Assembly: GCF_003369915.1 (NCBI RefSeq)
Contig: NC_046678.1
Span: forward strand, 868,001 to 932,000
Reading direction: 5' to 3'
Length of the DNA: 64,000 bases
Origin: Drosophila miranda
Taxonomy: Eukaryota > Arthropoda > Insecta > Diptera > Drosophilidae
Below, one piece after another: positions 1 to 10,599 of the stretch. A program made the position numbers and the translations under genes. Each line of letters starts with the position of its first letter. The stretch's first letter is position 1. Under the pieces are notes generated by a model, which worked only from the letters and a program-made list of their open reading frames with translations, did no database searches and had not been told where the DNA came from.

Positions 1-330
1 CAGTATTTTAATAGGTTAAGAAAATCTTGGCACAAAACTTAAAACATGAAGTACTACGACATTACAATAGCTAATAAACCGTTTACGATCAAATGTATTT
101 ATTTAAGAAATTAAATATACATATATATTAATGATGCATATTTAATATCGTCTTTTAAATAACAGTAATGATCTAAGAATGAAAAAAAATATTAACATTT
201 AATGTTGAATTCATTCAACACCATCACGTGACACCAATAAAAAGCTTTTTAGACGCGGATCCCAGAAAGTAGTTCAGACTGACCGAGGCCGCTGACGCAA
301 GACGCAAGAATAGTCATCGAGGAGAATTAG

Positions 331-1050
331 AATATAACCAAAGACTATACAATACCAAGATGTTGCATGAGCGACCAAAAAGCTGTTCTATGGCGGGTCC
401 TAACATTAGAACCCAAAAGGCACGAGGGAGCGCGCGGGGTTTCAATTCCCTTTTCGCCTGTACTTCGTCTCTACCGCGACCCCGCTGCCAGTCGGTTTCG
501 TCTGTTCGGCAATTCTGGACTCTCGAGCCTCAGCACCGTCGAAGCGGTGGTCGCGGATCGCCGATGTCTTTGGAGCGGCACAGTGGGACCTTTGGCCGTC
601 TCAGCTTGCTAAATTAGTTAGTGAATATGAGTTCAATAAATATTTGAGTGCTTATATCTCCTAAACTAAAACTATCTTGAAAATTCGATTGGAAAATTCT
701 CTATTAGATGCGTACATTAAATTTATCTTAAGCACTCATACAATTTTTTGACTATTTCGGCTGAGTGCCCACTGTGCCGCGCCAAAGACATCAGCGACCA
801 CGCTGCCATACGGTTTCGGCACGCAGACGATTCATATTTTGTTTTTGTATTCTTTCTCTCGAGACACACCGACTCGACGCTGACCGAGGCATTGACGAAG
901 CCGAGTAGCATTTCGGAGGCGAAGGTAGCGTAAAAGAGAATTGAAGTAATAGCCCCGCGCGCCCGTACCATGAAGCGTCAAACGAAAATTGAAAAAGAAT
1001 TTGTTCCTCATGCAACATCTTGGTATTGTATAGTCTTTGATATAACTCAA
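331..1050. repeat. Imperfect foldback (long inverted repeat) element
   Basis: The outer ends are inverted copies of each other: about 35 bases around 338-370 (containing AGACTATACAATACCAAGAT) recur in reverse complement at 1012-1045. Further in, GCGCGCGGGG followed by TTCAATTC (about 431-450) pairs with 935-960, and the block GATGTCTTTGG..GCGGCACAGTGGG (about 563-590) pairs with about 768-795. A spacer of roughly 110-150 bases separates the arms. The arms are GC-rich compared with the AT-rich flanks and show short open frames on both strands that are products of the inverted repeat. I do not recognise the family. It could be a non-autonomous foldback transposon or two head-to-head copies of one element. 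Confidence 0.6.
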
Positions 1051-1371
1051 TATAAAAAAAAAGTAGTACTACTAATTAGAGCTTTTTTGTTGATTTAGAA
1101 GCTCAGAGTGTTCGTATTGCAGCAATGTCATGCAAGGCATAGATTGATCTACAACGCAAAAGGCACAATTATATAAAATTTTCAAATCAATCTAATTGAG
1201 ACATTTTACATTATTAATGTAGTAGTAATATACGAGTATATCAGTCTGTGACCTCTAACTTAAGTAGCTTAAAAACCAACCAATAAGATTGAGCGAAAAT
1301 CCTTCCGGTTCGTTACTGGTGCGTGGATCAAATGGTACTGGGCTATCATTATGTTAATTTGTGTGGCTGTC

Positions 1372-1475
1372 TGTAACGGCCAGAAGGAAGCTTTTCCGAC
1401 CCCATCACGTATTCATATTCATCATCAGTAGCCGAATAGATATGTATATCCATGTCTGCCTGTCCGTCCGTCTAC
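1372..1475 (+). mobile_element. DINE-1 (Helitron-type) fragment
   Basis: The string CCAGAAGGAAGC, then TTCCGACCCCAT, a CATCAGTAGCCGA segment and a CTGTCCGTCCGTC tract follow the order seen in the full DINE-1 copies of this window (for example 57819-58910). Only this 5' part is present. The errantivirus insertion lies about 160 bases downstream, and DINE-1-like sequence resumes beyond its other LTR. Confidence 0.6.
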
Positions 1476-1637
1476 ACCTCGCCCCTCACCAAGGCGGATT
1501 GTATGCTCTACCAGGATACTTTCAACTGGTACCGGAAGAGTCGCTATGTATTTGCTATAGCTTTTTTTCCGGGGCGTTAGCTGGCGCATGTGTACCAGGT
1601 TCCTGCGTATGTGTGCGTGATGTCGCGATATATATAT

Positions 1638-2229
1638 AGTTAAATATCCGCAACTCGAAATTTAGTTTTTAAAAAAGATTTTATTTTTAGTACTTAATTT
1701 CTTTATGTCACAAGATTGGTTGAATTCCCCGACTTAACTTTACGTCTGCTTGTCTCAAACGGAACTGATCTCTCTGCTGCTGGCTAGTTTCCTTGAGCCC
1801 TTCTCTTGGAACTCCCGACTCTGGCTTCGGGCGTTGCTTTCCTCGGCTGCATCTTCGTGTCGGTGGCGTACGTGCCTGGATCGATATTTGGGGATGCGTC
1901 GGCTTTGATGAAAGGCATCCACTGCTGGCGATCGGTGTTGCATTACATGACGGAGCTAGGAATGTGATACTCCTTGGTTTTATGTCTAGCTTTGATTGGT
2001 CCTCATGAGTGGCGTGATTCTAAAGAATCGATTTCTCGAGAGTGGCGTGATTCTAATGTTAATGAAACAATGTGGTCCATTGTTTATATTATGGGGGGCC
2101 CTAGCTTGGAGTATGGGAAGAAACAGTTATTGATTCTTGAGTGGGGTCCTGTTACTTGTGTGGATGGGGTGGATGAATTGTACATAAACATAATGTGTAT
2201 GGGATGTGGGGAATTATGGATATGTCACT
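1638..2229 (-). repeat. 3' LTR of the errantivirus
   Basis: 592 bases, nearly identical to 7898-8489. Differences are seen at about 1792, 1951, 2060 and 2149. Being on the left of a minus-strand element, this is the 3' LTR. The short G-run at 2230-2235 (read on the minus strand) next to it is the probable polypurine tract. Confidence 0.93.
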
Positions 2230-2343
2230 CCCCCAACGTTTGTTATTAGCCTGTCCCTAGGCGATTACCCTCGGGTATAGTGACGGGGTGTCAAGTGCGG
2301 TGGCTGAGGTTGGTTCCTCTTCTGCTTCTATTATAGGGTTAAT

Positions 2344-3441
2344 TCATTTAACCGTGACTCTTTTAGAAGTTTTCTTAAATTTAACAGCTACATAACTTAG
2401 TAGTACTAATATAATTATGACAAATGAAATTAGTAGACTTATTTGTAATAGGTTACTATATTTGGTGTATTGCATAATTATTTCATTAGTTTGGACATAC
2501 GACAGTGGTTTTATTTTAGTTATGTTGTTGTTGACATAAACATTCTGGGCAAAATCTAACATTGTGTTTGATATTGTAAATTCATTTAATTGGATTGAAC
2601 AGTTGTAGATTTTTATAATGGTATTTCCTTCCGCTATGATTTCTTGGTTTACACAATTCTGGTTTAGCGTTGTTTTTGGAAGATTCCATGTGATTAGTAT
2701 ATTGGGTTCAATAAAGTTTATTTGAAAGTTTTGAAAAGTTTTGGAATATGGACATTTAGTGGGAATTTGCATTAAAATTCCTTTTATACAATTGTCATTG
2801 GTTTTCAATCTAGTTTCTTTAACAAATACTTCTTAATTTTTTATGTAGTACTTGTCGTATGTCATATCTGTTAACATGTTATTTAATTCGTCTGGATACG
2901 GAACGATTTTATAGATTGGTACTTTTGTAATGTCTTTGGGAATGTTGGAAATTATTAGAATTTCGTTGGTATCGGATTCTAGCCATGTGGAGGTTTTTAT
3001 ATTTAGTATTTTCTCAGAATTTATTTGTTCCAGGTACACTTGTTTTAATAATTTTGGATTAAATATACCGAGCCTAGTTAATTGCATACCTAGTTCTATA
3101 TCTTCGATATATTCTGTGAAATGTTGTAGATTGAATATCAAAATTTCTATTTGTTGATTCCTGTCTTTTTCTTCATTTAGTTTGTTTATAACGTTTATTC
3201 CGCTATTAACTGCATCTATTACCAAATTTAGTTCATTCATTTGAATGCTATGGCTGGCTAAATTTTCTATTTTTTGTTCCAAATCGACTTTATCTTCCTG
3301 ATCTAGTGTTCCAAAGAGATATTTGTAGGCTGTTCCTACTATATTGATTAGGCCTCTTTTATTTCTTTTGGTTATTTTTAGCCCGTTCATTTCTCTTTGC
3401 AATTTGTCTACTAGATATTTTATTTGGATTATGTCCTGGAA
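2344..3441 (-). pseudogene. env: env of the errantivirus, interrupted by a stop codon
   Basis: One reading frame, open from about 3441 down to the stop at 2344-2346 except for a TAA at 2833-2835 that splits it into a 5' part (down to 2836) and a 3' part. The 5' part has a basic RNKR furin-type site followed by a hydrophobic glycine-containing stretch, as at the SU/TM junction and fusion peptide of errantivirus Env. The 3' part ends with a hydrophobic membrane anchor (about 2370-2450) and a short basic tail. Only about 30 codons precede the cleavage site and there is no signal peptide, so most of the SU portion is missing from this position. In related elements env is made from a spliced RNA, and TTCCAG at about 3436-3441 could be the acceptor. 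The two parts being in the same frame favours a point mutation. Confidence 0.8.
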
Positions 3442-6400
3442 TTATTATATTTGCTTCTATTAGATTTCTTCTTTTTCTTGAATTTTGATTTATAATGAGT
3501 TATTTTCCTACCCCTATTCTTTTCTTCATAATGTTTTTCGTCTACCTGTTTAATTTCGCCCGTCCTTTTGAAAGGATTTGTTACCTTAGACTTAACTAGA
3601 GGTGATAGTTTATAGCGGGTATCTACTTCATACTCTATGCGGTTTTTATTTAATTGAGTGATTTTATTCACTTTATTTAGTTGGGTGTCATAATCAGGTG
3701 AGCCTGCATAAATGAATATATCAGCTGGTGTCCTATTTGTGGTATTATGTTTGGTTTTATGATTATAAGTATAAAGAATTAATTCAAACTTCGTGAATCT
3801 ATCTTCTGGGTTATCCTCACTAGATATTATTCTTAATTTTTCATTTACTGTTTTATGAAATCTTTCTACGTCAGATATTCCATTTTTGCTGGAAGTGATC
3901 TCTATTTTGACGTTTTCCGCAATCAGCCATGCTTGCAATGCTGTGCACATAAAAGCTGAATCTTTATCGGCTTTGATTTCAATTGGTTTGCCCATCTCGT
4001 TAAAAACTTTCATGATGGTTCTTTTTGCTTCTAACCAGTCACGACTTTTTACTTCTACAAGAGTGGCAAACTTCGAGTATACGTCAATACATGATAGGAA
4101 CTGTTGGTTACCAACCATATAGAAATCTATGACGTATTTCTCTCTGATGTTCAGTATTTCCGGTGTAGTTTCGAATGCCAACTTCGTATTTCTATGCTCT
4201 GTTTTGGCAATATTACAAGTAGGACATTCGTTTATGATGTTTTTGATTAGTTTTTGATAATCCGGGTAATAGTATTTTCCCCTTAACCAATTGACGGTTT
4301 TCTCTATCCCTGGATGGAGTAAGCCTTTATGATTCTTTAATATGGTTTCTTTAAATTCAGCGTAATTCTGAATATCTAGGAGTTTCGTGCTTGATTTAAT
4401 AGCTTTGGTTATATTGTTAGAATTAATGATTTCTAAATAGGCTTTTTGGAATGGAGGAAAATCTATTTCGTTATGGAAATATAATGCGCTCTTTTTGGTC
4501 ATTAGATATTCCTTTATTATATCCTTCGCTAAGGTGTTAGTCATTTCCTTATACGTGATCTTGATGATTAGCTTGTGAAAATAACGAATTGTTTCTACCT
4601 TATCTGCATTGCCTTTTATTAGCTCAATTTGCCGATTGTAATAGTTAATTGGTCTTTCCGTGATAGCAATGTGATTTAGATTGTCTTCCTGTGCGCTATG
4701 TACAGTTGCACCAACGCTATTGGAAGCTTCTCCAAGGAGATTTTCATTAATCTTTACCCTTGATAAGGCATCAGCTACATGATTTTCTTTGCCTGGTAGA
4801 TATTTCATTTTAAAATCAAACTCATTCAGTTTTATTTTCCACATTTGTAATTTCATATTTGGCTCCTTGAGGTTGTTCAACCAAATCAAGGGTTTATGAT
4901 CGCTTTGTATCTCGAATGTTCTACCGAACAGGTATGAACGGAAATACTTGGTTGCCCATACGATCGCTAATAATTCCTTTTCGATGGCTGAATAGTTTAT
5001 TTCATGTTCATTTAGGGTTCTGCTAGCGTAGCAGATCGGTTTGTGTTCTTGTGACAAAACCGCTCCCAATGCTATGTTACTAGAGTCGGTTGTTACCGTG
5101 AACATTTTGTCAAAGTCTGGGAACGCAAGGATAGGGTCTGAGGTGATGAGTACTTTTAGTCTCTCAAATGCCTCGACGTACTTTTCTTCCTTGGGGTCTA
5201 TGACAGCTCCTTTCTTTAGTTGGAGTGTCATGGGTTTTGCTATGTTTGCAAAATTAGGAATGAATTTCCTGTAGAACCCGCACAGACCTAAGAATGACTT
5301 TATTTGTTTAGTCGTTTCTGGTATTGGAAATTTGAGAATGGCAGAGATTTTGCCTGGATTTGGTACTATTCCTTCAGTAGTGACTACATGACCTAGGAAT
5401 TCAGTTTCCTTTTTCATGAATTCACATTTATCCATTTGTAGCTTCAAGTTGTCGTCTCTCAACTTTCCAAATACTCTCCTTAGTGACAACAAGTGTTCTT
5501 CCAATGAAGTGGAAAATATAATGATGTCATCTAAGTATACAAAGCAATCTTTGAAGATTAACTCTTCTAGCAGATTGTTCATACATCTTTGGAAGGTAGC
5601 TGGGGCAGTGGTTAGCCCAAAGGGCATACGAGTGAACTCGTAATGTCCATGCTTAGTGGAGAACGCAGTTTTGGGGATTGAGCTAGGTTCCATGGGTATT
5701 TGATGGAAACCTTTTGCTAAATCGATTGTCGTAAAATACTGACATTTACCTAGTTTGTCTAGGATTTCATCCATTCGTGGAGTTGGGAATTTGTCCTTAA
5801 CTGTTATTTCATTTAGACTTCTAAAGTCTACTACCATTCGATATTTTTGCTTTCCTGAAGCATCTATCTTCTTCGGAATCATAGATATAGGCGAGCAGTA
5901 AGGAGAATTCGACTTTCGAATTATTCCCTGCCTGATCATATCTTTGATTTGCTGGTTTACCTCCTGATCATGTATCTGGGCATATTTGTATGGTCGTCTG
6001 TAGACCGGGTCTTCATGTTGAGTTTTGATCTCGTGCTTGATTGTACTTGTGAAAGTCAAATTGTCACCTTCTCTGTACTGCACATCCTTAAACTCATATA
6101 AGACCTTCTTTAACTCTTCCCTCTCTTCGTCGTTTAAGTGTTCCAATCTTAATTGATTACATTCCCTTAATTCACTGTCTAGAGCGGAAGCGAAGTATTG
6201 ATCTCCCTCTGGAGATGGGTCAAGGCACTTAGGTGCGATCTTCTCTTCTTTTGTAGAGGGATCAGTGCACTTCTGTGCGGTCTTGCCGGCTTCAATAGCT
6301 TCTCCACTCTGAATGATTGGGTACGACCTAGCTCCTAGTGTTACAGTGTCATTTCTGTAATCGATGACGGCTTTACTTGCCATCAAGTATTCTCTTCCTA

Positions 6401-6722
6401 ATAAAATATCATAATTTTCGGAAAAGTTATGTATGTAGAACTTTTGTTCGGACGGACATGTTTTGTTCGCATTCCTCATTATACTCTTAGTTAAACGGAC
6501 AGGTCCATTGATGGTATGGACCGTAAGGTTATCGTCTTTTATCTCGGAATCTGTATAATTTTCTTTCATGATGTTGATCGATGATCCCGAGTCAGCGATA
6601 CACCTTAATATTCTTTTATTAATGGTAATGTTTATATAGGGTCCTCCTCGGTTTCTTCCGAGGCGGCTTGATGAAAATTTACGTCCATCTTCGTTTGGCC
6701 CCTCTGGCTCTCCCTCCCTCTT
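3429..6722 (-). CDS. pol: pol polyprotein (protease, RT, RNase H, integrase) of the errantivirus
   Basis: Open from about 6722 to the stop at 3429; the first ATG is at 6567-6569, but upstream sequence in the same frame encodes the protease active site DSGS (about 6582-6593), so pol is read as a -1 extension of gag. The overlap around 6720-6730 contains an A-run where slippage could occur. Domains in order: aspartic protease; reverse transcriptase with the YLDD catalytic box (5524-5541); RNase H with its TTDSS motif; integrase with the HHCC finger (about 4200-4300) and a D,D,E core (DFY near 4110, ADKD near 3965, DVERFH near 3868). No internal stop is visible, so this is the only apparently intact gene of the element. 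Pol overlaps the env frame by about a dozen bases. Confidence 0.9.
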   Translation of the reverse strand, partial: KREGEPEGPNEDGRKFSSSRLGRNRGGPYINITINKRILRCIADSGSSINIMKENYTDSEIKDDNLTVHTINGPVRLTKSIMRNANKTCPSEQKFYIHNFSENYDILLGREYLMASKAVIDYRNDTVTLGARSYPIIQSGEAIEAGKTAQKCTDPSTKEEKIAPKCLDPSPEGDQYFASALDSELRECNQLRLEHLNDEEREELKKVLYEFKDVQYREGDNLTFTSTIKHEIKTQHEDPVYRRPYKYAQIHDQEVNQQIKDMIRQGIIRKSNSPYCSPISMIPKKIDASGKQKYRMVVDFRSLNEITVKDKFPTPRMDEILDKLGKCQYFTTIDLAKGFHQIPMEPSSIPKTAFSTKHGHYEFTRMPFGLTTAPATFQRCMNNLLEELIFKDCFVYLDDIIIFSTSLEEHLLSLRRVFGKLRDDNLKLQMDKCEFMKKETEFLGHVVTTEGIVPNPGKISAILKFPIPETTKQIKSFLGLCGFYRKFIPNFANIAKPMTLQLKKGAVIDPKEEKYVEAFERLKVLITSDPILAFPDFDKMFTVTTDSSNIALGAVLSQEHKPICYASRTLNEHEINYSAIEKELLAIVWATKYFRSYLFGRTFEIQSDHKPLIWLNNLKEPNMKLQMWKIKLNEFDFKMKYLPGKENHVADALSRVKINENLLGEASNSVGATVHSAQEDNLNHIAITERPINYYNRQIELIKGNADKVETIRYFHKLIIKITYKEMTNTLAKDIIKEYLMTKKSALYFHNEIDFPPFQKAYLEIINSNNITKAIKSSTKLLDIQNYAEFKETILKNHKGLLHPGIEKTVNWLRGKYYYPDYQKLIKNIINECPTCNIAKTEHRNTKLAFETTPEILNIREKYVIDFYMVGNQQFLSCIDVYSKFATLVEVKSRDWLEAKRTIMKVFNEMGKPIEIKADKDSAFMCTALQAWLIAENVKIEITSSKNGISDVERFHKTVNEKLRIISSEDNPEDRFTKFELILYTYNHKTKHNTTNRTPADIFIYAGSPDYDTQLNKVNKITQLNKNRIEYEVDTRYKLSPLVKSKVTNPFKRTGEIKQVDEKHYEEKNRGRKITHYKSKFKKKKKSNRSKYNNSRT

Positions 6723-7588
6723 TTAGTAGGTTGGTTGGGTCCACTCCCACTAGCTTGGTTTTGAGATATTTGCTGATTGAATGGATTCTGAGCCCTACCT
6801 TGATTCAAGGAATTTTTGAACTCATTGTATAATCCAGGATTTTGGGAATTTTGATTTTGATTTGTTCGATAAGTCTGACCTGTTCCAGATGAACTCTGAG
6901 TTTGATTGTGATAGTTAGTAGTATTATAATTTGGATAATAGTTTCCAACATTCTTTCGATTTTATTGAGACGATTTCGATTGATCTTTATTTGTACCTGA
7001 ATCTGTTGTACTAGCTTCGTACAATCCTTCTTCTTGTGCTGCCTTCTTAAGATTAGACAATGTGGTAATATCTTTTCTTGCTAAGGTCATGAACATTCTG
7101 TCAGGAAGTTTTCGAGTAATGACATCTTTAATTGTGTTGTTCAAAGCGTTTTTATAAATGACATTATTTTCTGGTATGTTTTCTAAGTTTAGCTTATTGT
7201 TTATTAATAATGCTTTTATCTCTAATTCTTCTATAAACTTACGAAGACTGCCGTTGAATCTGGTGGTGTATAGTTGTCGTAAGAGTTCTTCATATGGTGT
7301 GTGATTTTTGAACTCGTTGATCAGCGCCGTCTCCAGTTCGAGCCACGTGTTGGGTTGTATCATTTGCGATATGCGTTGTGCCTCTCCTGACAGTTGGATC
7401 TCGGTCGCTCCAAATAGGATCCTTTGTTGGCGAAGATCTTCAGTTGGATATAATCCGCATACATATTCGATTCGTTTGATAAATGAGCTTAGCTGTCCAG
7501 ATGAACCGTCATAGGCAGGTATTTGTCTGATCGACAGCAGTGCCTGGTTCAAGTGGATTTCGCTCAATGATAGTGGTGGTAACGCCAT
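6632..7588 (-). pseudogene. gag: gag of the errantivirus with premature stop
   Basis: Starts at ATG 7586-7588 and encodes a 208-residue capsid-like protein ending at TAA 6962-6964. The same frame stays open beyond it through an Asn/Gln-rich segment to a second stop at 6632-6634, where the pol frame already overlaps. The codon just before the TAA is CAA, and Gln/Asn-rich gag tails are usual in the 17.6/297 group, so the stop is probably a recent nonsense mutation. No zinc knuckle is visible, also usual for this clade. Confidence 0.8.
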
Positions 7589-7876
7589 GTTGTTGGTGTT
7601 GATTGGGTTTTGTTTTGTTTTCAGTAGTTTTTAACTTTATTTTGGTTCACTTGTAAGTTTTTTGATTTTGTATTTAGTGTTTCACTGTTCTTGGTGGATC
7701 ACTATCTCCGCTTACTTCAGTTCACTTAATTTTAGTTTTGCAAATCGTATGTGCTCGTAACACATAGGTTCTTTGGCGGATTTCACAATTTTATTAACGA
7801 TTCCGGGATTACGTGATCACAGTAATTAGAAATTACACAAGCTGACCATTACCGAAATATAGGAGTTAATTTTAAA

Positions 7877-7898
7877 CGAAATCCTACCGGCTGCGCCA
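7877..7898 (-). other. tRNA primer-binding site of the errantivirus
   Basis: Immediately inside the 5' LTR, read on the minus strand, is (T)GGCGCAGCCGGTAGGA. Elements of the 17.6/297 group use a tRNA-Ser primer with a closely similar site; the assignment rests on that family knowledge. Confidence 0.75.
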
Positions 7899-8489
7899 GT
7901 TAAATATCCGCAACTCGAAATTTAGTTTTTAAAAAAGATTTTATTTTTAGTACTTAATTTCTTTATGTCACAAGATTGGTTGAATTCCCCGACTTAACTT
8001 TACGTCTGCTTGTCTCAAACGGAACTGATCTCTCTGCTGCTGGCTAGTTTCCATGAGCCCTTCTCTTGGAACTCCCGACTCTGGCTTCGGGCGTTGCTTT
8101 CCTCGGCTGCATCTTCGTGTCGGTGGCGTACGTGCCTGGATCGATATTTGGGGATGCGTCGGCTTTGATGAAAGGCATCCACTGCTGGCGATCGGTGTTG
8201 CATTACATGAAGGAGCTAGGAATGTGATACTCCTTGGTTTTATGTCTAGCTTTGATTGGTCCTCATGAGTGGCGTGATTCTAAAGAATCGATTTCTCGAG
8301 AGTGGCGTGATTCTAATGTTGATGAAACAATGTGGTCCATTGTTTATATTATGGGGGGCCCTAGCTTGGAGTATGGGAAGAAACAGTTATTGATTCTTGA
8401 GTGGGGTCCAGTTACTTGTGTGGATGGGGTGGATGAATTGTACATAAACATAATGTGTATGGGATGTGGGGAATTATGGATATGTCACT
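7898..8489 (-). repeat. 5' LTR of the errantivirus
   Basis: 592 bases, matching 1638-2229 with about four substitutions and no length difference. It abuts the ATAT target duplication at 8490-8493. As the 5' LTR it would hold the promoter for the minus-strand transcript. Confidence 0.93.
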
Positions 8490-8604
8490 ATATATATATC
8501 GCACTAATCTAGGATAATCTAACATATCAGACGCCGTGGTTGAAGTCCCTCACTGTGGAACCGCCACGTTAAATAAAGCTGGGAGATCAGATTCATTCTG
8601 TACG

Positions 8605-8935
8605 TCCGTCTGTCTGTTTTGATAGGCGCGTATATCCTGTGATATCACATTTTTACAAGAGTATTTCAGCATTATGCGTAACCTACCGCTCCAACAAAAA
8701 GAAAAAAAAATGGGGCATCCACCATTTTGTAAATACGAGAAAACATGAAGCGCAGAATCATAGAGAATGTATCTATAAGTTGCCGAATTTGGATCAGATT
8801 TATTTCACGTGCACAAAGTCCCGGCACTCTCGAAAACTTATCTTCGTCCGGTATGCGCCCCCTGGCGGAGTGAGCGGGAACAACTGGTGCTGGTATGAAG
8901 AGAGATGTAGCGGACGGTATGAAAAAAGGTAGAAA
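8605..8935 (+). mobile_element. DINE-1 fragment, degenerate
   Basis: Starts with GTCCGTCTGTCTG, then a CCTGTGATATCAC segment, GGGGCATCCACC, TACGAGAAAAC, GCAGAATCATAGAGAATG and a GATCAGAT segment, in the order found in the full DINE-1 copies. It is the likely continuation of the remnant on the far side of the errantivirus (1372-1475). Confidence 0.6.
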
Positions 8936-9090
8936 GAACTCTAAAATTCTAAATTACTGCCTGACGGAGTAATTACACTATGCCACATCAAATTTCCGCT
9001 GTGAACCAAACCGGCTTTTTCTGATAGATTTGGGGCTTCAAAAATGTTCAATGGGTTGCTATGTTTAATTTTTATAAATCTTGTATTTTT

Positions 9091-10171
9091 ATACCCGATA
9101 CTCAAAATGAGTATTGAGTAACGTCCAGAAGGAATCGATTCCGACCCCATAAAGTATATATATTCTTGATCAGCATCAATAGCCGAGTCGATTGAGCCCT
9201 GTCTGTCTGTCCGTCTGTCCGTCCGTCCGTCTGTCCGTCCGTCCGTCTGCCCGTCCCTATCAGCGCATAGTGCTCAAAGACTATAAGAGCTAGAGCAACG
9301 ACGATTTATATCCGGACTTCTGTGATATGTCACTGCTACAAATATATTTCAAAACTTTGCCCCGCCCACTTCCGCCCCCACAAAGGGCGAAAATCTGTGG
9401 CATCCACAAATTCAAAGATACGAGAAAACTAAAAACGCAGAATCGTAGAAGATGACTATATCTTCTAGAGTGCAAAATCTGAACCAGATCCTATAATTAT
9501 TATAGCCAGAATCAAGAAAACAATTTCATTCTTTCTCGCTCTGTCTCTCTCTAACACACAGGTTTCATGGTCGGTTTTGCCAAATGCAAAATATGAGTTC
9601 AACGATCTCAGAACCTATAAGAGCCAGAGCAACCAAATTTGGTGTCCACACTCCTGTGATATCGGACCTTGACCGTTTTGTGTCAAAATTTCGCCACACC
9701 CCCTTCCGCCCTCGCAAAGGACGAAAGTCTGAGGCATCCACAAATCTCAGAGACTATTAAGGCTAGAGTAACCAAATTTGGTATCCGCACTTTTGTTAGA
9801 TCTCAGTATAAAACGTATATCTCGAAATTTCGCCCCACCCCCTTCCGCCTCCACAAAGGACGAAAATCTGTTGCGTCTACAATATTGCAGATTCGAGAAA
9901 ACTAAAAACGCAGAATCATAGAGAATGACCATATCTATCCGGTTGCTAAATCTGGATCAGATCGGATAATTTGTATAGCCAAAAGCAAGAAATCAATTTG
10001 CAGTGGCTACGCAGCGCCCGACGTCACGCTCAGACTGATTTTCTCTCTCTCTCGCACGCAATCTTTGTCGTGTCGTTTAATATTAGCGGTGTCTGCCGGA
10101 GGAGAGCCATACTGACTAAGTATCGGGTATAAATGTAGAGTTGCGGTGTCCGCAGCAACTCACAACGTTCC
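9091..10171 (+). mobile_element. DINE-1 / ISY-like Helitron, near full length
   Basis: About 1.08 kb. It opens with ATACCCGATACTCAAAATGA, an inverted repeat around ATACTCA/TGAGTAT, and closes with AGTATCGGGTAT, the inverse of the opening, followed by a hairpin GAGTTGC..GCAACTC and ACAACGTTCC. A tetranucleotide tract of CTGT/CCGT units lies at 9200-9255. Two CT-rich tracts (about 9530-9555 and 10040-10065) lie inside. Short subterminal inverted repeats plus a 3' hairpin and no coding capacity are the hallmarks of DINE-1/helentron elements. It is noncoding despite several short open frames. Confidence 0.85.
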
Positions 10172-10599
10172 GTTATTAAATTTCTGATTCAAAATTGATC
10201 ATTTTTTGCCGAATATTTTTCCAAATTGTCAACCTTAAAAACTCAGAAAATGTCGAAAAAAATTATTTCTTGTGTTTTCTTATTTTTCTTGTATAGGTTC
10301 ATTAATTGGGTGTCGTTTAAGGTATCGTCTGTAACTATGGATAAACAGCTAAGGTGCAGCAGGTTGAACAAACCTTCAAATGTCGCATTTCACCGTTAAA
10401 CTACGTTATTCAAAATACGACCGTTTTGTTTTTAAATACCAACATTTTGTATTTGTAACAGTTTTTAACACTAAAATGGCATTTTAAAAGGTACGTAATA
10501 GAATTTAAAGACAAAATGCGGCATTTGAGTTTTTTTAAATCATTAAACATTTTTAAAGCCCCAAATTTTTTTTCAATTTGTTCCCTTCGTAACTTAAGT

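Larger units (their letters stand above)
1638..8489 (-). mobile_element. Gypsy-group errantivirus (17.6/297-like LTR retrotransposon)
   Basis: A complete 6.85 kb LTR element in minus orientation. Two 592-base LTRs differ at about four positions. They begin AGTGACATATCC and end in TTAACT in element orientation, and are flanked by the four-base target duplication ATAT (1634-1637 and 8490-8493), a site type typical of the 17.6/297/ZAM group. Next to the 5' LTR is GGCGCAGCCGGTAGGA, a primer-binding site of the tRNA-Ser type used by this group; a short G-run precedes the 3' LTR. The internal order is gag, pol in the -1 frame, env. Low LTR divergence indicates a recent insertion, yet gag and env each carry an in-frame stop, so this copy looks non-autonomous. 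Confidence 0.92.

Noticed and set aside
360..1050. Several overlapping 60-92-codon open frames on both strands
   Set aside because: They lie within the GC-rich inverted repeat, overlap each other, and show no domain or codon pattern of a gene.
1755..2249. Small open frames repeated identically at 8015-8512
   Set aside because: Both sets lie within the LTRs and are by-products of duplication of the LTR sequence.
9198..9255. Regularly spaced short repeats suggestive of a CRISPR array
   Set aside because: It is the CTGT/CCGT tetranucleotide tract of DINE-1, without spacers, in a eukaryotic genome.
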